This document shows, one piece after another, positions 45,149 to 58,572 of a stretch of 64,000 nt of DNA (positions within the stretch are counted from its first letter, which is position 1; every line of letters begins with the position of its first letter). The notes below the pieces were generated by a model. That model made no database searches, was not told where the DNA came from, and was given only the letters and a program-made list of their open reading frames with translations. The stretch is from Muricea muricata (Eukaryota; Cnidaria; Anthozoa; Malacalcyonacea; Plexauridae). The stretch is taken from contig OY979717.1 of assembly GCA_963855995.1 (NCBI GenBank), forward strand, positions 19,133,906 through 19,197,905, read 5' to 3'. Position numbers and translations under genes: made by a program.

Positions 45149-45745
45149 AAAGGAATAGTGAACTAATGTATGTGTCCGGCTGACCACCATGCCTCAGATT
45201 GACATTTTATCTTCAAAACGAGGTTTTGTGGTGAGGACAATGCATAGCAATAGGGAAAACCAGCATGAGTGATGTTATTGGTTATTGCTCCTCTTGCCAA
45301 AAATTATTGAAAACAGCTATTGCTCTGTAAAGATTGCAAAGTATTAGCAGGGTGCATCTATTAAGTATTTGATCCCATTGTGCCTACAAACCCATGGCTT
45401 TAATTTGTTTTGTTCTGACACAAAACGCTTCTTTATACAATGTATCAAAAAATACTACCTTTGAAGTCAAACGTTAGTTCCACAGGTTCGAATTTGAATG
45501 TTTTAATTCCCATATATGAGTCACATATTTTGAGTCATTTTGGTGGAGCAAATTCCACTTAATTCACAATGCAAGTATGAAAATTCTCTACAATAATGTT
45601 CTACGCATTATTGGCCTCATTAAAACATTCAAATTAGAACGGTGTCGCTTTTGCTAAAAAGGCTAATTCCGAACGAGGTTCCCAATCTATGTAATAGATT
45701 ATAATCACAACGTAACAGAAAGTCAGTCTTCAAAGTTTGAAATAT

Positions 45746-45751
45746 TTTATT
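45746..45751 (-). promoter_or_regulatory. Poly(A) signal of the galaxin-like gene
   Basis: Minus-strand AATAAA (TTTATT on plus) lies 203 bases past the TAA of the galaxin-like gene. Assignment is by position. Confidence 0.55.
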
Positions 45752-45953
45752 GGAAAAAAACGAAACATAAATTTACACTTGTGATTGTATTGTATAATCA
45801 AGGGCATGCAAATAATTATGATATCATGAAGTAAGTAGTCCTCCATGATGTTGAAATCAGTTCTATTAAACATTTTTGTACATTATATGTATTTAATTGT
45901 TATATGTATTTAATTATTGCGTGCTTAAGACTAACGCATGAAGCTGACACTAC

Positions 45954-48557
45954 TTAAACTCGGTAGCGCGGGCATTTAGCCTTTTTCGGCTTAACAGAGT
46001 AGTAATTACAACATTGTGAGACTCTGGTATCGTAGTAGAAGTAACCACAGCAAGAGAAGTTGCGTTTCTTGCTGTAAACTTTACCACAGCAACAGATTTG
46101 AGTAGCAGGATTGTAGATGACATTACCACAGTCTAGAGTATAGGAAGAAAAATAAACAACAATCAGAGGCGCAGGAACCAACATAACGTTGAAGGGAGAT
46201 CGTATTACAAGGGCTCATTTTCGTTAAAATAGGGCATGTTTCCCATTGTTTTATCGTGAAGAAAGGGCAATTTGAAGAAAAATTGGGAGGAGGGGCAGGG
46301 GACATGCCGTCATTGTCCCCAGGCTCGTACACCTATGACAATGCTATAATTGCTGAGGGAAATAATATCCTGTTGCATAATTCGTGCTAATTATAACAGA
46401 TCAATTTCAAGAGAAAATTCCTTCTTCAAAGTTTGGCTTTGTGGGTGAACTATTTCAACGCACAGGATATCCGATGTAAATTTTTTACCATAATCATCGT
46501 GATGAATTCAGTTTTACCTTCCACTATTAATTGCTTCCGGTATTACTTCATGGAACTAGCTAACTTGTGGAATATCGGGCTCATGCTTTTTTGCTGCTCA
46601 ACGTTCTCATTGGCACGTTTTCCCGACTAAGATTTGCTACCAGGCCTAATCTCACTCAGTGCAAATTAAACTTTAGTAAGAATGTCGAGTACTTACAGAA
46701 GTATGGACAGTAGGCGAATTCATAGGCACAGGCCCAGTTACCTCCACTCTGACACGTACTAAATGATAGGAAATGTAATAACATCATTTAATTGTATGGC
46801 ATAAATTAAAACTCAGGTTTTTTTTTGATTTACGCATTTGTTCGCATTGAGCCAAGGCTAAGTTCTATTATATGTAAAATAATATCATAGTCACCTCGAA
46901 ATCCTTTGTTTTACTAGTGACGATTAACAACTAAATAACCCGATGAATATACACCAGGTAGGATTAGTAACTAATCGAACCTAATATTTATGCATTAGGT
47001 ACGATTACTAGCTAATCGTACCTAATGTTCATGCCAAATGCCATTTCAGCTGTAGTTAAATCCCCTAAAAGAGTTCCTATTGTCTCTGTGACAATAATAT
47101 TGCGCGCCTTGGGGCTTTTACTAAACCTCCCTCGGCTTTCGGGTACATTTAATCACTAAGCAACCTCAAAGTCATGTTATTACTTATAATTATGAACTTT
47201 AGGAGCCATTATGATTTTGACACTTGGCTGTCAAAAGGCGACATGTACAGACACCGCGCAAAAGTTTTGTGCCAGTCGGAGACACTCTCGAATCTATTCT
47301 CTGAGCAAAAAAAGTGTTTGTTTTTAATTGCTTCATTTCCCACGTCCATTTCATATTCGCGAGCAATCAAGAAAACTAATACTCAGTTGTAATTATTACA
47401 TAGAATTTTTCAGAACCGTCAATTATTAACAATTAGTGATGTCATATTTACACATGATTATTTGGAGTTTCGATATACTCACCATTTCATACAGCTACAG
47501 CGGAGTGAAAATCCTGGCTTGTACCAAACTTTAATGCCCCAATGACACACTATAAAAAATTTTAAAAGAAATAATTGTACACCAGATAAAAACACATATA
47601 ACTGACATGCATGTTTAATATGGCATTAAGTGTATGGTATTATGCATTGCTGTATAAATATTTCATTTTTGCATTCCGAATTCTAACATATACTTCAGTC
47701 TCTGCCCTCTGTATGAGGCCGAACTGATCATTGTCGTACGCGACTGATGTTGATCATCATATGCAGGTGCATCGTGCTAGCAAACCATGCAATGTATAAA
47801 CTTTATTAAATTTAACAAAAAACACAGCAAACAGCCAAAAACACTTACATCCTTTATTTGCGATTGAATCAGGATCATGTTCATCCCTTTGTACAAGAGC
47901 TGTAGACGTTTGTGTGTCCATGTCTTCCATGATCATTTTTGGTTCTTCATCATTCGAGGTTTCTTGCTTTTCTGGTGTTTCATATTCATTGTTATATTCA
48001 TCTAGAGAAGGTAAAATGCTGCTGTTAAAATGTACTGGTTTGGCCATATTCTGTTGTAGAAAATTATCAATCTTATAAATTTATTCAACTTTTTTCATGC
48101 GGTTGTCATATACACAATAGAGAGGCTCAGATTTGACTTCCTCTACCACTACCACTACCTTTTTCGGATTTTTAAACAATTTGATTGGTTTATATGGTAG
48201 GTTCGGCGCATCTGATTGGTTGAAAGATACATTAAGGTAGCGGTTGAGATATTGGAAGCCAAATCTGAACCTCTCTATTAATTAAACGCGACGTATAATT
48301 ATAAATCACATGCAACGGCCATCTCACATACATGCATGGCATATAATGAACTAAACTGTTCATGTTTGATATGCATATGCATGCAGAAAGCTAGCACGTT
48401 TCTCAAGTTTCAAAATCGTTCTCCTTGTTGTCAGCTATATGTAGGGCAGATATGAATTTCATTAAATCAATGTAGCTACATAATATTTGCTTTACTTACC
48501 AGTTTTAGCCATAGCAAGGCAAGCCATCAACATTAAAACAAAAATTTTGGAAGACAT
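45954..48557 (-). CDS. Secreted galaxin-like cysteine-rich protein with acidic N-terminus
   Basis: Five minus-strand exons: 48557-48500, 48001-47849, 47549-47483, 46758-46697, 46132-45954. Phases 1,1,2,1 agree and the sum is 519 nt, giving 172 residues plus TAA. Residues 1-18 are a signal peptide. Residues 20-70 are acidic and Cys-free (EYETPEKQETSNDEEP). Residues 71-115 resemble a short VWC-type module (CSCMKC, TCQSGGNWACAYEFAYC). The C-terminus has galaxin-style di-cysteine repeats (CGNVIYNPATQICCCGKVY, SCCGYFYYD, QCCNYYS). Galaxins are secreted matrix proteins first found in coral skeleton; an acidic segment before the repeats occurs in coral galaxin-like proteins. A role in extracellular matrix or mineral binding is inference, and galaxin repeats also occur in non-calcifying animals. 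The start of exon 2 at 48001 was chosen for phase and its TTTTACCTTCTCTAG acceptor; an ATG at 48047 in the same frame is probably intronic. Confidence 0.88.
48118..48277. mobile_element. 160-bp MITE with TAGAGAGG ends
   Basis: TAGAGAGGCTCAGATTTG and CAAATCTGAACCTCTCTA are inverted, with TTCC/GGAA just inside. The flanks are AT-rich, so a TA target is possible but not shown. It sits in intron 1 of the galaxin-like gene. Confidence 0.75.
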
Positions 48558-48646
48558 GATTCCCTTATTCGACTATCTTGTATCTCTGCAAAGTTTCTCT
48601 CTGTGACTTCTGCAACTTTCTGTGCTTTCGTCGATGCATCGATCGT

Positions 48647-48655
48647 CCTTTTATA
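48647..48655 (-). promoter_or_regulatory. TATA box of the galaxin-like gene
   Basis: Minus-strand TATAAAAGG lies about 90 bases upstream of the ATG. Transcription would begin near 48620-48627, leaving a 5' UTR of about 65 bases. It is the clearest core promoter element in the window. Confidence 0.7.
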
Positions 48656-51600
48656 GCAAACGACGTCGTTTGAAGGTGTGTTATTTTGTAAAACGTTTGT
48701 ACTAACGACAAAAATCTTTACCGTTCTTTAAACGTTTTTTGTAACCAGACACAGGCACTTTCAACTTAGATTTCACACATGCGTTATTCTATGGTCTATA
48801 TTGGCTTTTGACTGCAGGAAATTCTCAAGAAAAAGGTACCTTTTTTTAAAAGAAAACTTTGAATTTACGGGATATACAGTTTGAAATAAAGATCTTTCTG
48901 AGTTGTCAAAAAATGAGCGACAAATACTGGCTTTGTCTCACGACTAAAACTGTTTGTGTACGGTAAAGTTGGTATAGTTTCCATTCATGCATAATGTGGC
49001 GGGCATGCAACTGACTTGAAAAATATTCGGATGCTGTGCATACGAGCAGCGCCTTAGCATGTGGAATTAAATTTCTTACCTTACATTTAATCTGTGATTA
49101 TTATTTATACCCAACATTTGAATCGGTGAATATTATCGTCAAGAACATTAACATTTTCAGAGAGGTAATAAAGTAAACACTACATAAAACCCCATGTGTG
49201 ATTGTAACTGAAAAATTGAGTAATAATGCATATTCATATAATATTTCTCTAATATTGAAAATTGCAAACAAGTATAGTCATAGATCAAACGTTTTATTAC
49301 AAAAAAACTTTCAGAGAGATCAACTAACTGGCGAAATTAATAGTTAAAGAATATGAATATTTTTTGTGATTGAGATTCTCTTGATCGAAATTAAGTGGAT
49401 ATGATTGAAATTAAATGCATTCACCACATTTTATGACTTAATGCATGAGACAGTGATTAGTAGCTACTTTCTTTTGAGCTGTCTTAAGACAAAATTTACT
49501 GCACGCTGCCCTAAATACACTTTTATCACAGAAGATCAACAAGTCACGGAAAGTAATAAAAAATGAAATGAATGTTCAGCTTCCTGACACGAAATCCAGA
49601 TAGCCTCTTTGAATACAAGATTATGCTGAACACGTGATGTAATTAAAGCGCTATCTCAATTTTAAAAACTTCCAATCGCGATCGATTAATGTACCATAAC
49701 TGACTAACTGTGACTCATTCACTCAAATTTCATAGCAACATATCCAAAGAAAGCTGAATGAACACACTTTTAAACGAGAATAAACACTAGTTTCACTGCT
49801 TAATATTCTTTTCAAAATTTAAACTTGAATGCAGAACTCCACTTTTTTGGGACATCCTGTATAGCACTTCTACTCTATACATGATTTAAATCAACAAATT
49901 TTCAAATTAAAATAAATTACTTTAAATTTAAAATGCAACACGATATTATGCATACATACCCTTATTCAATATTTGTGGAAACATCGCGTAAATGTATATT
50001 ATATATATTTCTGAATCTTATTATCTAATTTTTATAATTTATAATATTATTTCATTATTGAGCATATCATGAAAGTTGTTTTAAAATCTCTAATATAGTA
50101 CAGGTTCTATTTTAAACTATCGACTTAATTACACACACAACTGACAAAAGTCTTAAAAACCTGATGTCAATGTGTTCAACTTAATTGACCTAAATAAAGA
50201 CTTTGTGTACATGAGACCTGTATAACTTTTGCAAGAATTTCTAGATGAGTGTCTGAGTTTTATATTTAGTATAAAGAACTTTGAAAGCCTTTTATTTGTT
50301 GCGAAACAAATTTACATTAAGTTCCTTGTGTGTTTGCATGGTAAATATAAATCTGAATATAAATCGGTGTATAGTATGAGTACTGATGAACATCCGAGCT
50401 TAAGGATCGAAAGCTTTGCGATAGTGAATTTACGTGATATTTCCACAAAATGATACTCATGCATATTTTACATTGTTTTAAATGTCAATCAGCTGAGACA
50501 TTGTCAGGTTTTTTAGAAATAAAAGATAGCAGGTCTAAAATAATATCATTAAGTGGTCAAGGAACGCGTTTTAACTAATGACAAATTATGATGTATGAAC
50601 TGGTCGTTTATATAAACTGTCTGAGGTGCACCTACTATTGCAGAGTTACATAAAGAGAAAGGGGTTTTTTTTGTCCCTGACATGGATAAAAAAAGTTGGG
50701 TAGATCGGAACCACTCGCTTTTGTGGCTTGTTTTGATTTCTCTCACTCCTTTCAACTCCTGCTCGCGCTTCCTTAACTGTTTATAGAAACACAGTCCAGA
50801 CCTTGACAGGCAAAGTTCTAATGGTCGGGAAAACTCGTTTTTTGAAGCTCGTTTGAATTGGGGGGAGGTCAATATTAATTGTATGTACATTCTTTTCAAA
50901 AGTTCTTTGTCTCCCTCTTTTGGTTAGGTAAACCCGTTCCCTTATAAGGACAACTGGAATCCGGACGAGATGATATGTGGAATACTAGGAAAACTGCATT
51001 ATTTTCACAGTGAAAGATTATACAATATTAAAGTGGCAAACTAAACGTTATCGAAGCCAGAACAGTAACTGTCTTGTAGAAACACTATAAGTAGTCTAAC
51101 AGTCTTTAACAATTACTCGCCGAAGACGAAGTGAATATCACCGAGACGAAGGCGAATAATTACCGTAATCACTGAGCCTGAGGCGAATAATTGTTTTAAT
51201 ATAATTTCTTTAGTAAAATTTTTGTGTTTAGAGTTTACTTCTGAAAATTCCTAAGTAAAGAATAAAGTTTACTTGTAATTTTTAAATAGTGAAAAAAGTA
51301 TTTAATAAGGTATTTGCAGACGATCTATTACCTTAAGATAGTTTAACATCAAAGTTTCTTTGTATTCTTTGAGTTTATATTAATGCAATTTTTCTCCACT
51401 TGCTAATTTTGGCAAAAGTATAATTCATCAAAACGTCTCTCATTGGCAGCCATTTTGAAAAAATGCCAACTTATAAATGATGCCTCATATTTACTGGTCA
51501 GGCAACCAATAAAAATGCTTGAAAACCATTATTTACTAAAGAAATTATACTAAAGTCACTTCTGAGTACATCAAAATACATTCAACCTTCCGTCCCATCC

Positions 51601-54600
51601 CGTTATAACAGCAGAATGTTTAAGCGGAGGACGTTGAGTTGCTGTCGCTCCAGCGTCACATACATGCGGCAGATCCTGTCATACCAAACTTTTAGGTCCA
51701 ACCTGTATAATGGCTAATTCATTTGTGAAACCTAATTCAGGTCAAATTTGGTTCAGGCAATGAGATCGAAGAACGACGTTTAACCCGGGCTGCAGTGCTT
51801 TCATCACATCGTTTTAGCTTTTTGCATTGTCAACAAGTGGCGTAACCAGCTCGATAATTGAGGCTGGGTGACTCACATCAATATATTTATTCGTATTCAA
51901 AAAAATCATGACAAATTAATTGGGCAGAATGCGTTAAATATGTGAATATATAGGAGCCCTACGACAGTATTGTCAGTCATGCATGATTGAATAAAGTAAC
52001 AAACTAGTGATTCCTTTTAAAGAATTTGATTGGGCATTAGAACAAAAAATCAAAATACTACAATAAACGACGGAGAAATATCAGAAATTACGTTGTAAAT
52101 ATATGCTGCCAGGTGATAACAATAATGACAATATTGCATCAAATCATTTCTACTATCGTATGCTATAGTTTTATTAAACGCAATCGATAATAAACAAAAA
52201 TAAATTAACTAAGTATGTATTATAGTAATAATATAAAGGTGTAAAACAAAGTCATGTGGTCTCCAGTAGACTCCTAGCCCAACTTTTGTAAAATTTAATA
52301 GCCCATTTTTGATTTGTAACTATTTCATTTTATGGGCGAAATAATTATAAAATAAAAAAGAATTCACAACCCTCGGCCCTCGACCTTTTGAGACCTCGAC
52401 AAAATATTGTTTTATAACAAGAAGTTACTGTCGCAGGGGAATTGTTGCCGCAGGACTTATACCTAGATTATACTAATAATCGGCCCATATCCAAGGGGAC
52501 CCACAGATGTAAACATTGCCCAAATTTCACAGCTTTCGAACTCTTTTGAACGGAAACACTGGTTTACATTTACTTACTAGCAAAGCAAACCAGCTGAACA
52601 GAGTTAGATAGTCATTTAGGATATATCATTTTTGTAAAAATTAATATCAAAATTCAAAATGTACACAAAGCATTTGTTTACATAAAGAGCGACTGTCTTT
52701 AAAAGTCAAACATATTGCGGCCAAGTTCAAAATTATAATTATTGTATTGTAAAAACATGAAGTTGTATAAACATGCAGTATTGCTTGTATTACTGCAGCA
52801 CGACGTTAATTTTTTAACATCACAGGTAAATGATTAATGGAAATTTCTTTTGTTCTTCGCTGCCTTAATAAAGCATATGGACCTTATGCATAAATCGTGA
52901 TCCGGACCGTGTATCCTAGGAAACAGGAATTTATGCATTGTTATTGGTCACTGTTTGCGACGAGTGACCAATAACAATGCGTAAATTTCCGTTTCCTAGG
53001 ATACACGGTCCGGATCACGATTTATGCATAAGGTCTATAGAGGTGGAAATGTGCGCTTTCGACAGGGTATTTTCATTTGTATTTCTGTTCCTTAATTTGT
53101 CTTCAAATTTCACAAAAATATGGTGACAATCGAAGGCTAAAAGCCTGGCCGTGCCGACCTGTGAAGAATGACTTGTTTAGATTAAAGAATGAACGCTTAA
53201 AGCACCCCATGTTCGATTTACCTTGGATCAGCTGTGTCGGGCTGAGAAAAGCAGAATTTTTTTATGTATTGTAGTATATACTGCAAGCACTGCCAAGCAG
53301 CATGTGCATGCATGCATAATAGTGTTTTCAAACGGAGTTTCTGAGCTCGTGGTCGGTAGCTTATTTATACTAGCTACAGGATGAGAGTAAGACGTGCGTG
53401 TACTCCCTTTCAATGTGCAAAATTAATCTATCCTGTCTTAATTAACTCTAAAATGTCCTGCCAAGTGATGGCTCAATAAATTTCAAATCATTCTAGCACG
53501 CAGATGACGACATTTTTAATATAAGAAGGAACGTGTAGGTAAACAACTCTCTCACAAGTATTATTCTATGCCAGCTCAAATCTAATATCATGTCATTTAC
53601 CTTATTCATTTGCACTCCCCCAGTCGTTGTTAAAAATCATGCATATGCTGTGTAACAACGACATCGATAACTCATATCCTTGATGCAACCACCAACACTG
53701 TTGGGGTCAATACACAGCAAACACCTACGTACAGTAAGTGATACTTAATACTATGCAATACTTAATTGTATATTGTTGATGTATTTTTTATCTCGTTGTA
53801 TTGTAGAATAGATTTTATAATTTTCATTTATATACATTATTTTTCGGGATTCTTGAATGATTATTTGTACTAATACTTAAGAGTATTTTTATCGGTATGC
53901 GACTAAAAACTAAGTAGCATTTAAAGTGTTCATTCATGCTATATATTATATGTTTTGATTAAGGGAGGTTTCAGCCAAAATATAGCTTGCATTTAGTTGT
54001 GAATGTCGTCAACATATCAAATGGACTGATATGATAGAATATGTACGCCGATCTACACCCAATGTGATTGATTTCAATACAGTTTATAAAAGATGGGATA
54101 GACCTAAAGTGTGTCTCAGAAAAATATCCCTCTAACAATGATTTAAATAGAAACATTCTTCATAAAGATTTTCAAAATCGAGTATTATTATGCTATTTTG
54201 TCAGTATGGTATATGGTATCTTGTTTCATGGCATTGCTGTTAATTTGAAGAAAATTTATTGACGCATCATAGAAAAATTGCCATTTGATTTAAAGCATGC
54301 ATGATTTTTCCCAACTTCCCAACTTTATTAAAATGCAGCAGCCCTGTGGCAAAATGAAAATGGATATTTAATCCTCATTCGATAAGTACACCATTCTGAT
54401 CTGAACACAAACCATGTTGACATAAAAAGAAATAGCTGCATTAAGTGCAACGTTCTTCAAAATGGAACTTTTGACAAACAAATTTTAACGAAAATGCATT
54501 TCAGTTTGCTCGGCGGATTCGGGCATACCATTTTAAAGTATATATAGTAAACCTTTATTTCTCTGTCGTATCTAAATGAAAGCAGCTGATATTTACAGGG

Positions 54601-56360
54601 AGGCTAGGCAACTTCTTTTTTCATCAATGCTTTTAACTGCATTTCAAACAAAAGTAATTTCATTGCTTAATATTTTGTCACAGTGATATTCAGTTCTAAG
54701 ACAAACTGTGGACTATATCACATCGTCCAGAATGACTTTGCTTTGCTTTCAGTAAATTCGCAATCATAACGAATTTTTACGTAGATAACGCTTCTCAAAT
54801 TTAGATTTAATTAAGCATGGAGCAATTTATTAAAAAGCAGTAAATTAAAAAATTCATGTCAGTTCTCCATAGAATTACAATATTAATATTGAGATCCGAA
54901 TGGAGAGGGTTATCGACAAATGATTATCCACAAAAAATATGTGATTTTTATACATCTGTTGTATTGAACGATATTGGATGTTTATATATCGCTATATTAT
55001 AGAATTAAATTCTTACTTGCACACATGTTAAAACAAAGGGTAGACCATTTGAATTTGAGAAGTGCTAGGGTGTTGTGGAAGTTTTAAAAAAATCTGTTGC
55101 ACTTCAACAAAAGTAAAAAGGCGAGATGCTTCTTGCCTCGCCGTCCTGGATTGTAAAGTCAAATGACCTGACTCGACTCGACTCGCCTGCTAAAAAGAGG
55201 CAGTCATGGTTTACAACGATAGGAATTTTCACCATTTATATAGAAAAAGTTCATTGTTCGGCTTGAGACACATCACCCCCACCAAATATATAAGAGATGC
55301 GACAGAAAGGGTTTAAGCATGTTTTATACGCCGCTGACAACATTTTTCGCCACTTTGAGTAAAAAACAGAAAGTGTGGTTTACCCCCACCCCCGCCCACT
55401 AAAATCAGGAAACTTGAGCTGCAGAACGGCAACCCAAGGCCGACAACTTTAAATTATTAAAGAAATTAGATTATGAATAATCAACGACCCAGTACGCCAG
55501 TAGACTTAAAGACGTCGTCTTTACTCCCGTTATAACGCCAAAACGTTTTACGTCCTGTCTACAACGTCAGCATTTCAAGCCGTGAGAATGGTAGGCAAAG
55601 CAAATTAGTCAGTAACTAAATTCGAACCTTTCTTAACAAGAAGATATCGAGTTTCATCATCTTAAGCGGTATTCAGTTCATATTATCGATAATAAACGCC
55701 AAGCGCTTTTACAATAGCTCATCATTTGAGTTAGTTTTGATTTTACCGTAGACGTCGCGTACAGCTTAAGTTCTCTAATTTCTCTGGATGGACAAAACAC
55801 ACACTCCTGGTAAAAACATCATTGCTGAATAAAATATTCTTATACATTTTCAGTCGTATTGCTTGAATATTTATCAGGAGTGTTGCTGTTTTAAAAGTTA
55901 AACTCTTAAAAAGGTCCTTGGGTAATAGCCAGTTGATTGAATAGAAATCCATTTTTCGATCCAAATTATAAAATTTCTAATGAAATATAATTATTTGTTT
56001 GTAAATGTTTGGTAGACTTATAATTTTCTTTATTAAAGACAGCTAGTAAGTTTCAACAAATTTCACAAAGGAAAGCAAAAGATATAAGTGATTAACAACA
56101 GCACCGAATGGATTTCTATTTGGTAGCTAGTTGCAGGCTTTTTACTCACGGTCAGATCAGCTAGAATGCATGTGAGCACTTATAGTCCTTTCTCTCTTAT
56201 GAGTACTTAACGTTAGCGCAGGCGGATTCAGGCTCAACAATATTGTTCAATATTGTTACCAACCAGGAACGCCCTATACAAGTATGATTTTTTTTTGTTC
56301 ACGAAATAAGAAGCACATCCAATGAACTTTTTCATTTTCTTTATTAATCAAGATGGGTAA
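48656..56360. other. Gene-poor intergenic region
   Basis: About 7.7 kb without a convincing exon. Open frames at 50229-50453, 50549-50899, 53077-53274 and 55743-55964 have no recognisable domain, no supporting splice context and composition like their surroundings. A diverged CAGGGCCGTAACTAG-family copy covers about 51840-51960 and a strong hairpin lies at 52880-53035. Upstream exons of the membrane-protein gene could hide near the right end. Confidence 0.5.
52880..53035. mobile_element. 156-bp near-perfect hairpin element
   Basis: GACCTTATGCATAAATCGTG through GTGTATCCTAGGAAAC and TTGTTATTGGTCACT pairs with AGTGACCAATAACAA, GTTTCCTAGGATACAC and CACGATTTATGCATAAGGTC. The stem is over 70 bases with only a few mismatches, so the copy is probably recent. 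Confidence 0.85.
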
Positions 56361-58572
56361 AAATTCCCTCGATTATTGGCATTGTTGCACTTTTTGGTGA
56401 CGGAGATACGACCTATATGGCTTCTGTGGTATACTATTTATAATACAGCCGAAAATGCAACAACGAGGTCTTCACTAACAGACGCTTACAAAAATTACCC
56501 TATGAGAAAATGCTTGTATTACCAAAGCATCACCGTGGAAGAAATTCAAAAGTGTGGGAGAAAAACCTATCAAGAATATCTAGCTCACGGTCCCCAAAGC
56601 CCGTATAAACCATGCACTAAAGGATGCCCGGATTCCGAAGTATATATAGACGCTCCTGAAGCCAGAATTTTAGTTTTCTGTTTGACTGCCTGGCTTTCTG
56701 GTATGTGTTCTTAATACTACTCTTTTTGATAAACACCATTACACGTGCTTTCCGCCATATTGCTTTTCTCTCCGTATCCCTTACCATCCCTTTTTTAGCT
56801 GTTTTATCAACACGTGTCCTGGACACTGCAGTGATGTTATTCCTTGTTATAGCTTATAGGACATTAATGATTTACTAACCGAGAAATTAAGGTGAGATCA
56901 AATTAAGGTAGTAAAGGGTATTTTCGTGAGGGTATGTTCGTGTGAAACACTTGATTTTGATGCCGTGAAACGTCCATGAAGCATGACTCTTAACAAGAAT
57001 GTTTCATGAAATGAGAAGAATACATGCCAACCTCGTAAACTGTGACCACAGCAGCCCAATCTCCTGGTTTTGTTTCCAGAAGTACAGTTGTTGCAAGGGT
57101 GGCCATTTTGAATATCTGAGTATTACATAATATATTTGACTAGCGTAATACAGAAACGAACAAATTTATATTATTTGCACTAAATATTAATATTTTATAA
57201 ACACTATGAGCTTAATATGTGTTTCAAGTGGTTTTCGGCACTGATTTTTAAGGCACTTGTGGTACTGGTATAATTAAAGGACGAGGTAGGTCACCCGGCC
57301 GACAAGTGCTCTTATTCAAACGAAAATATCTCGAGGTAAACGCTCCCCCTGCGAAAACAAATGCAATCACAGCGAAGCCGAAAGATAGCTCTATACGCTT
57401 GATCAGGTTTTCCTACGATCGAACAAATTCTGCGGCGTACGAAACGACCGCCAACGATATTTCACATTTTTTTATTTTCCAGCAATCCGTGACGACATGA
57501 GTATGGACACATAGCGTGCTTAGTAACCAGGCAATAACAGATAATATAAGCAGGTAATAAAATCTATTTTTGTCTGGTTGCTAAGCACGCTATGTGTCAT
57601 TACTCATGTCGCCAAGAATTGCTGGAAAATCAAAAAATGTGAAATATCATTGGCGATCGCTTCGTACGCCGCAGAATCGGAGAAATTGATCAACAATTGA
57701 TCAACAAATTTTTGTCAATGATTTGCTGTTATTATATATGAGTTAGTGGGACAGAATGCATGAATACATGACTTATAAGCCCCCTTCTCAAAATTAATGC
57801 TCTTATAGTTTCGCCTTTGCGCACGACCTAGCTGCTGAAATCCTGTTGCCTCTCATAAGATATTTCATTGGCATAGTATTAGTTATAGTTACTCAAATCT
57901 CTGCGGTCGCCATTATGTCACTCAATCTTATATCCATTTATATTTCCTCTAACGTAATCTCTTTCAGGATGCCTTTTGGTCCTTTTGGTGTGTTGTATCT
58001 ATCACCAACCAGATTTTCGGACTGGAAGCTACATAAAATTTACCCAGACGCTTTTCTCAAGCAGAGTGTACAAAATTTTGGCCAATTGTACATCCGTGGT
58101 TAGTGTAACAGCGATTGCCGTCGGGATCTACATCTTAATTAAAGAAGGAAAGAACTGGACCGATTTCATTGTATCATTTCTTTTAGCGCTAATTGCGTCA
58201 AGAAGTCTCCTTGTCAATAAGAGCAATGGTCTCAACATGGACTCCGAAAAATTCTCTGCGTTAAGAATTTCCCGTGGAAATGCCCTGATGAGTGTATTAA
58301 ACTTTTTTCTGACCACCAACACCGCTGTTTTGGATGAAATAGAGGCACAGATCATGAAGAAAGGGCTCCCAGATGATGTGGCAGCAGCTGACATCCATGA
58401 GCAAGGATTCTTAGCGTATTTTGACTGGAGTCCTCTCAGCGACGAAGACATAAACCTATTTCTGACAAGCAACGACAGCAACAGTTCTGGTGAAATGAAA
58501 GAAAGGCCTACAATCTTATGCCAAGTAAATTGTGCCACCAGTCAGTCTAATAGCATTTCTCCTTACCCGTAA
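56361..58572 (+). CDS. Unrecognised multi-pass membrane protein (5' end uncertain)
   Basis: Two exons join in phase 1: one ending at 56700 (donor GTATGT) and 57968-58572 (acceptor CTCTTTCAG, stop TAA). The joined frame makes a continuous hydrophobic segment across the junction (ARILVFCLTAWLSG then CLLVLLVCCIY). Two more membrane segments follow: CTSVVSVTAIAVGIYILI and WTDFIVSFLLALIASRSLLV. The C-terminal tail is polar and acidic. The N-terminal part has CTKGCPDSEVYIDAPEAR and two potential N-glycosylation sites. An in-frame TAA at 56358 limits the exon. The start could be ATG 56502 (267 residues) or an upstream exon spliced in after 56361. I do not recognise the family. Real coding is supported by the fitting splice phase and the hydrophobic segment rebuilt across it. 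Confidence 0.6.
57423..57683. mobile_element. Foldback MITE, about 260 bp
   Basis: ATTCTGCGGCGTACGAA...GTGCTTAGTAACCAG pairs with CTGGTTGCTAAGCAC...TTCGTACGCCGCAGAAT, with AATATTTCACATTTTTT-type inner arms. Arms are about 105 bases. It lies in the intron of the membrane-protein gene. Confidence 0.8.

Larger units (their letters stand above)
44875..45953. other. Convergent intergenic region
   Basis: It lies between the 3' ends of the intronless gene and the galaxin-like gene. It holds the two poly(A) signals annotated separately and a diverged copy of the 42703-42842 hairpin family at about 45178-45280. No gene is seen. Confidence 0.55.

Noticed and set aside
47757..48047. ATG at 48047 as the start of the galaxin-like gene
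   Set aside because: It would give no signal peptide; the exon at 48557-48500 supplies one and its phase fits the internal acceptor ending at 48002.
50549..50899. 116-residue minus-strand frame
   Set aside because: No recognisable domain, no splice or start support; could be part of an unrecognised repeat, so not called a gene.
57846..57967. Hydrophobic frame upstream of 57968
   Set aside because: Lies in the intron; the exon begins after CTCTTTCAG in a different frame that continues the upstream exon.
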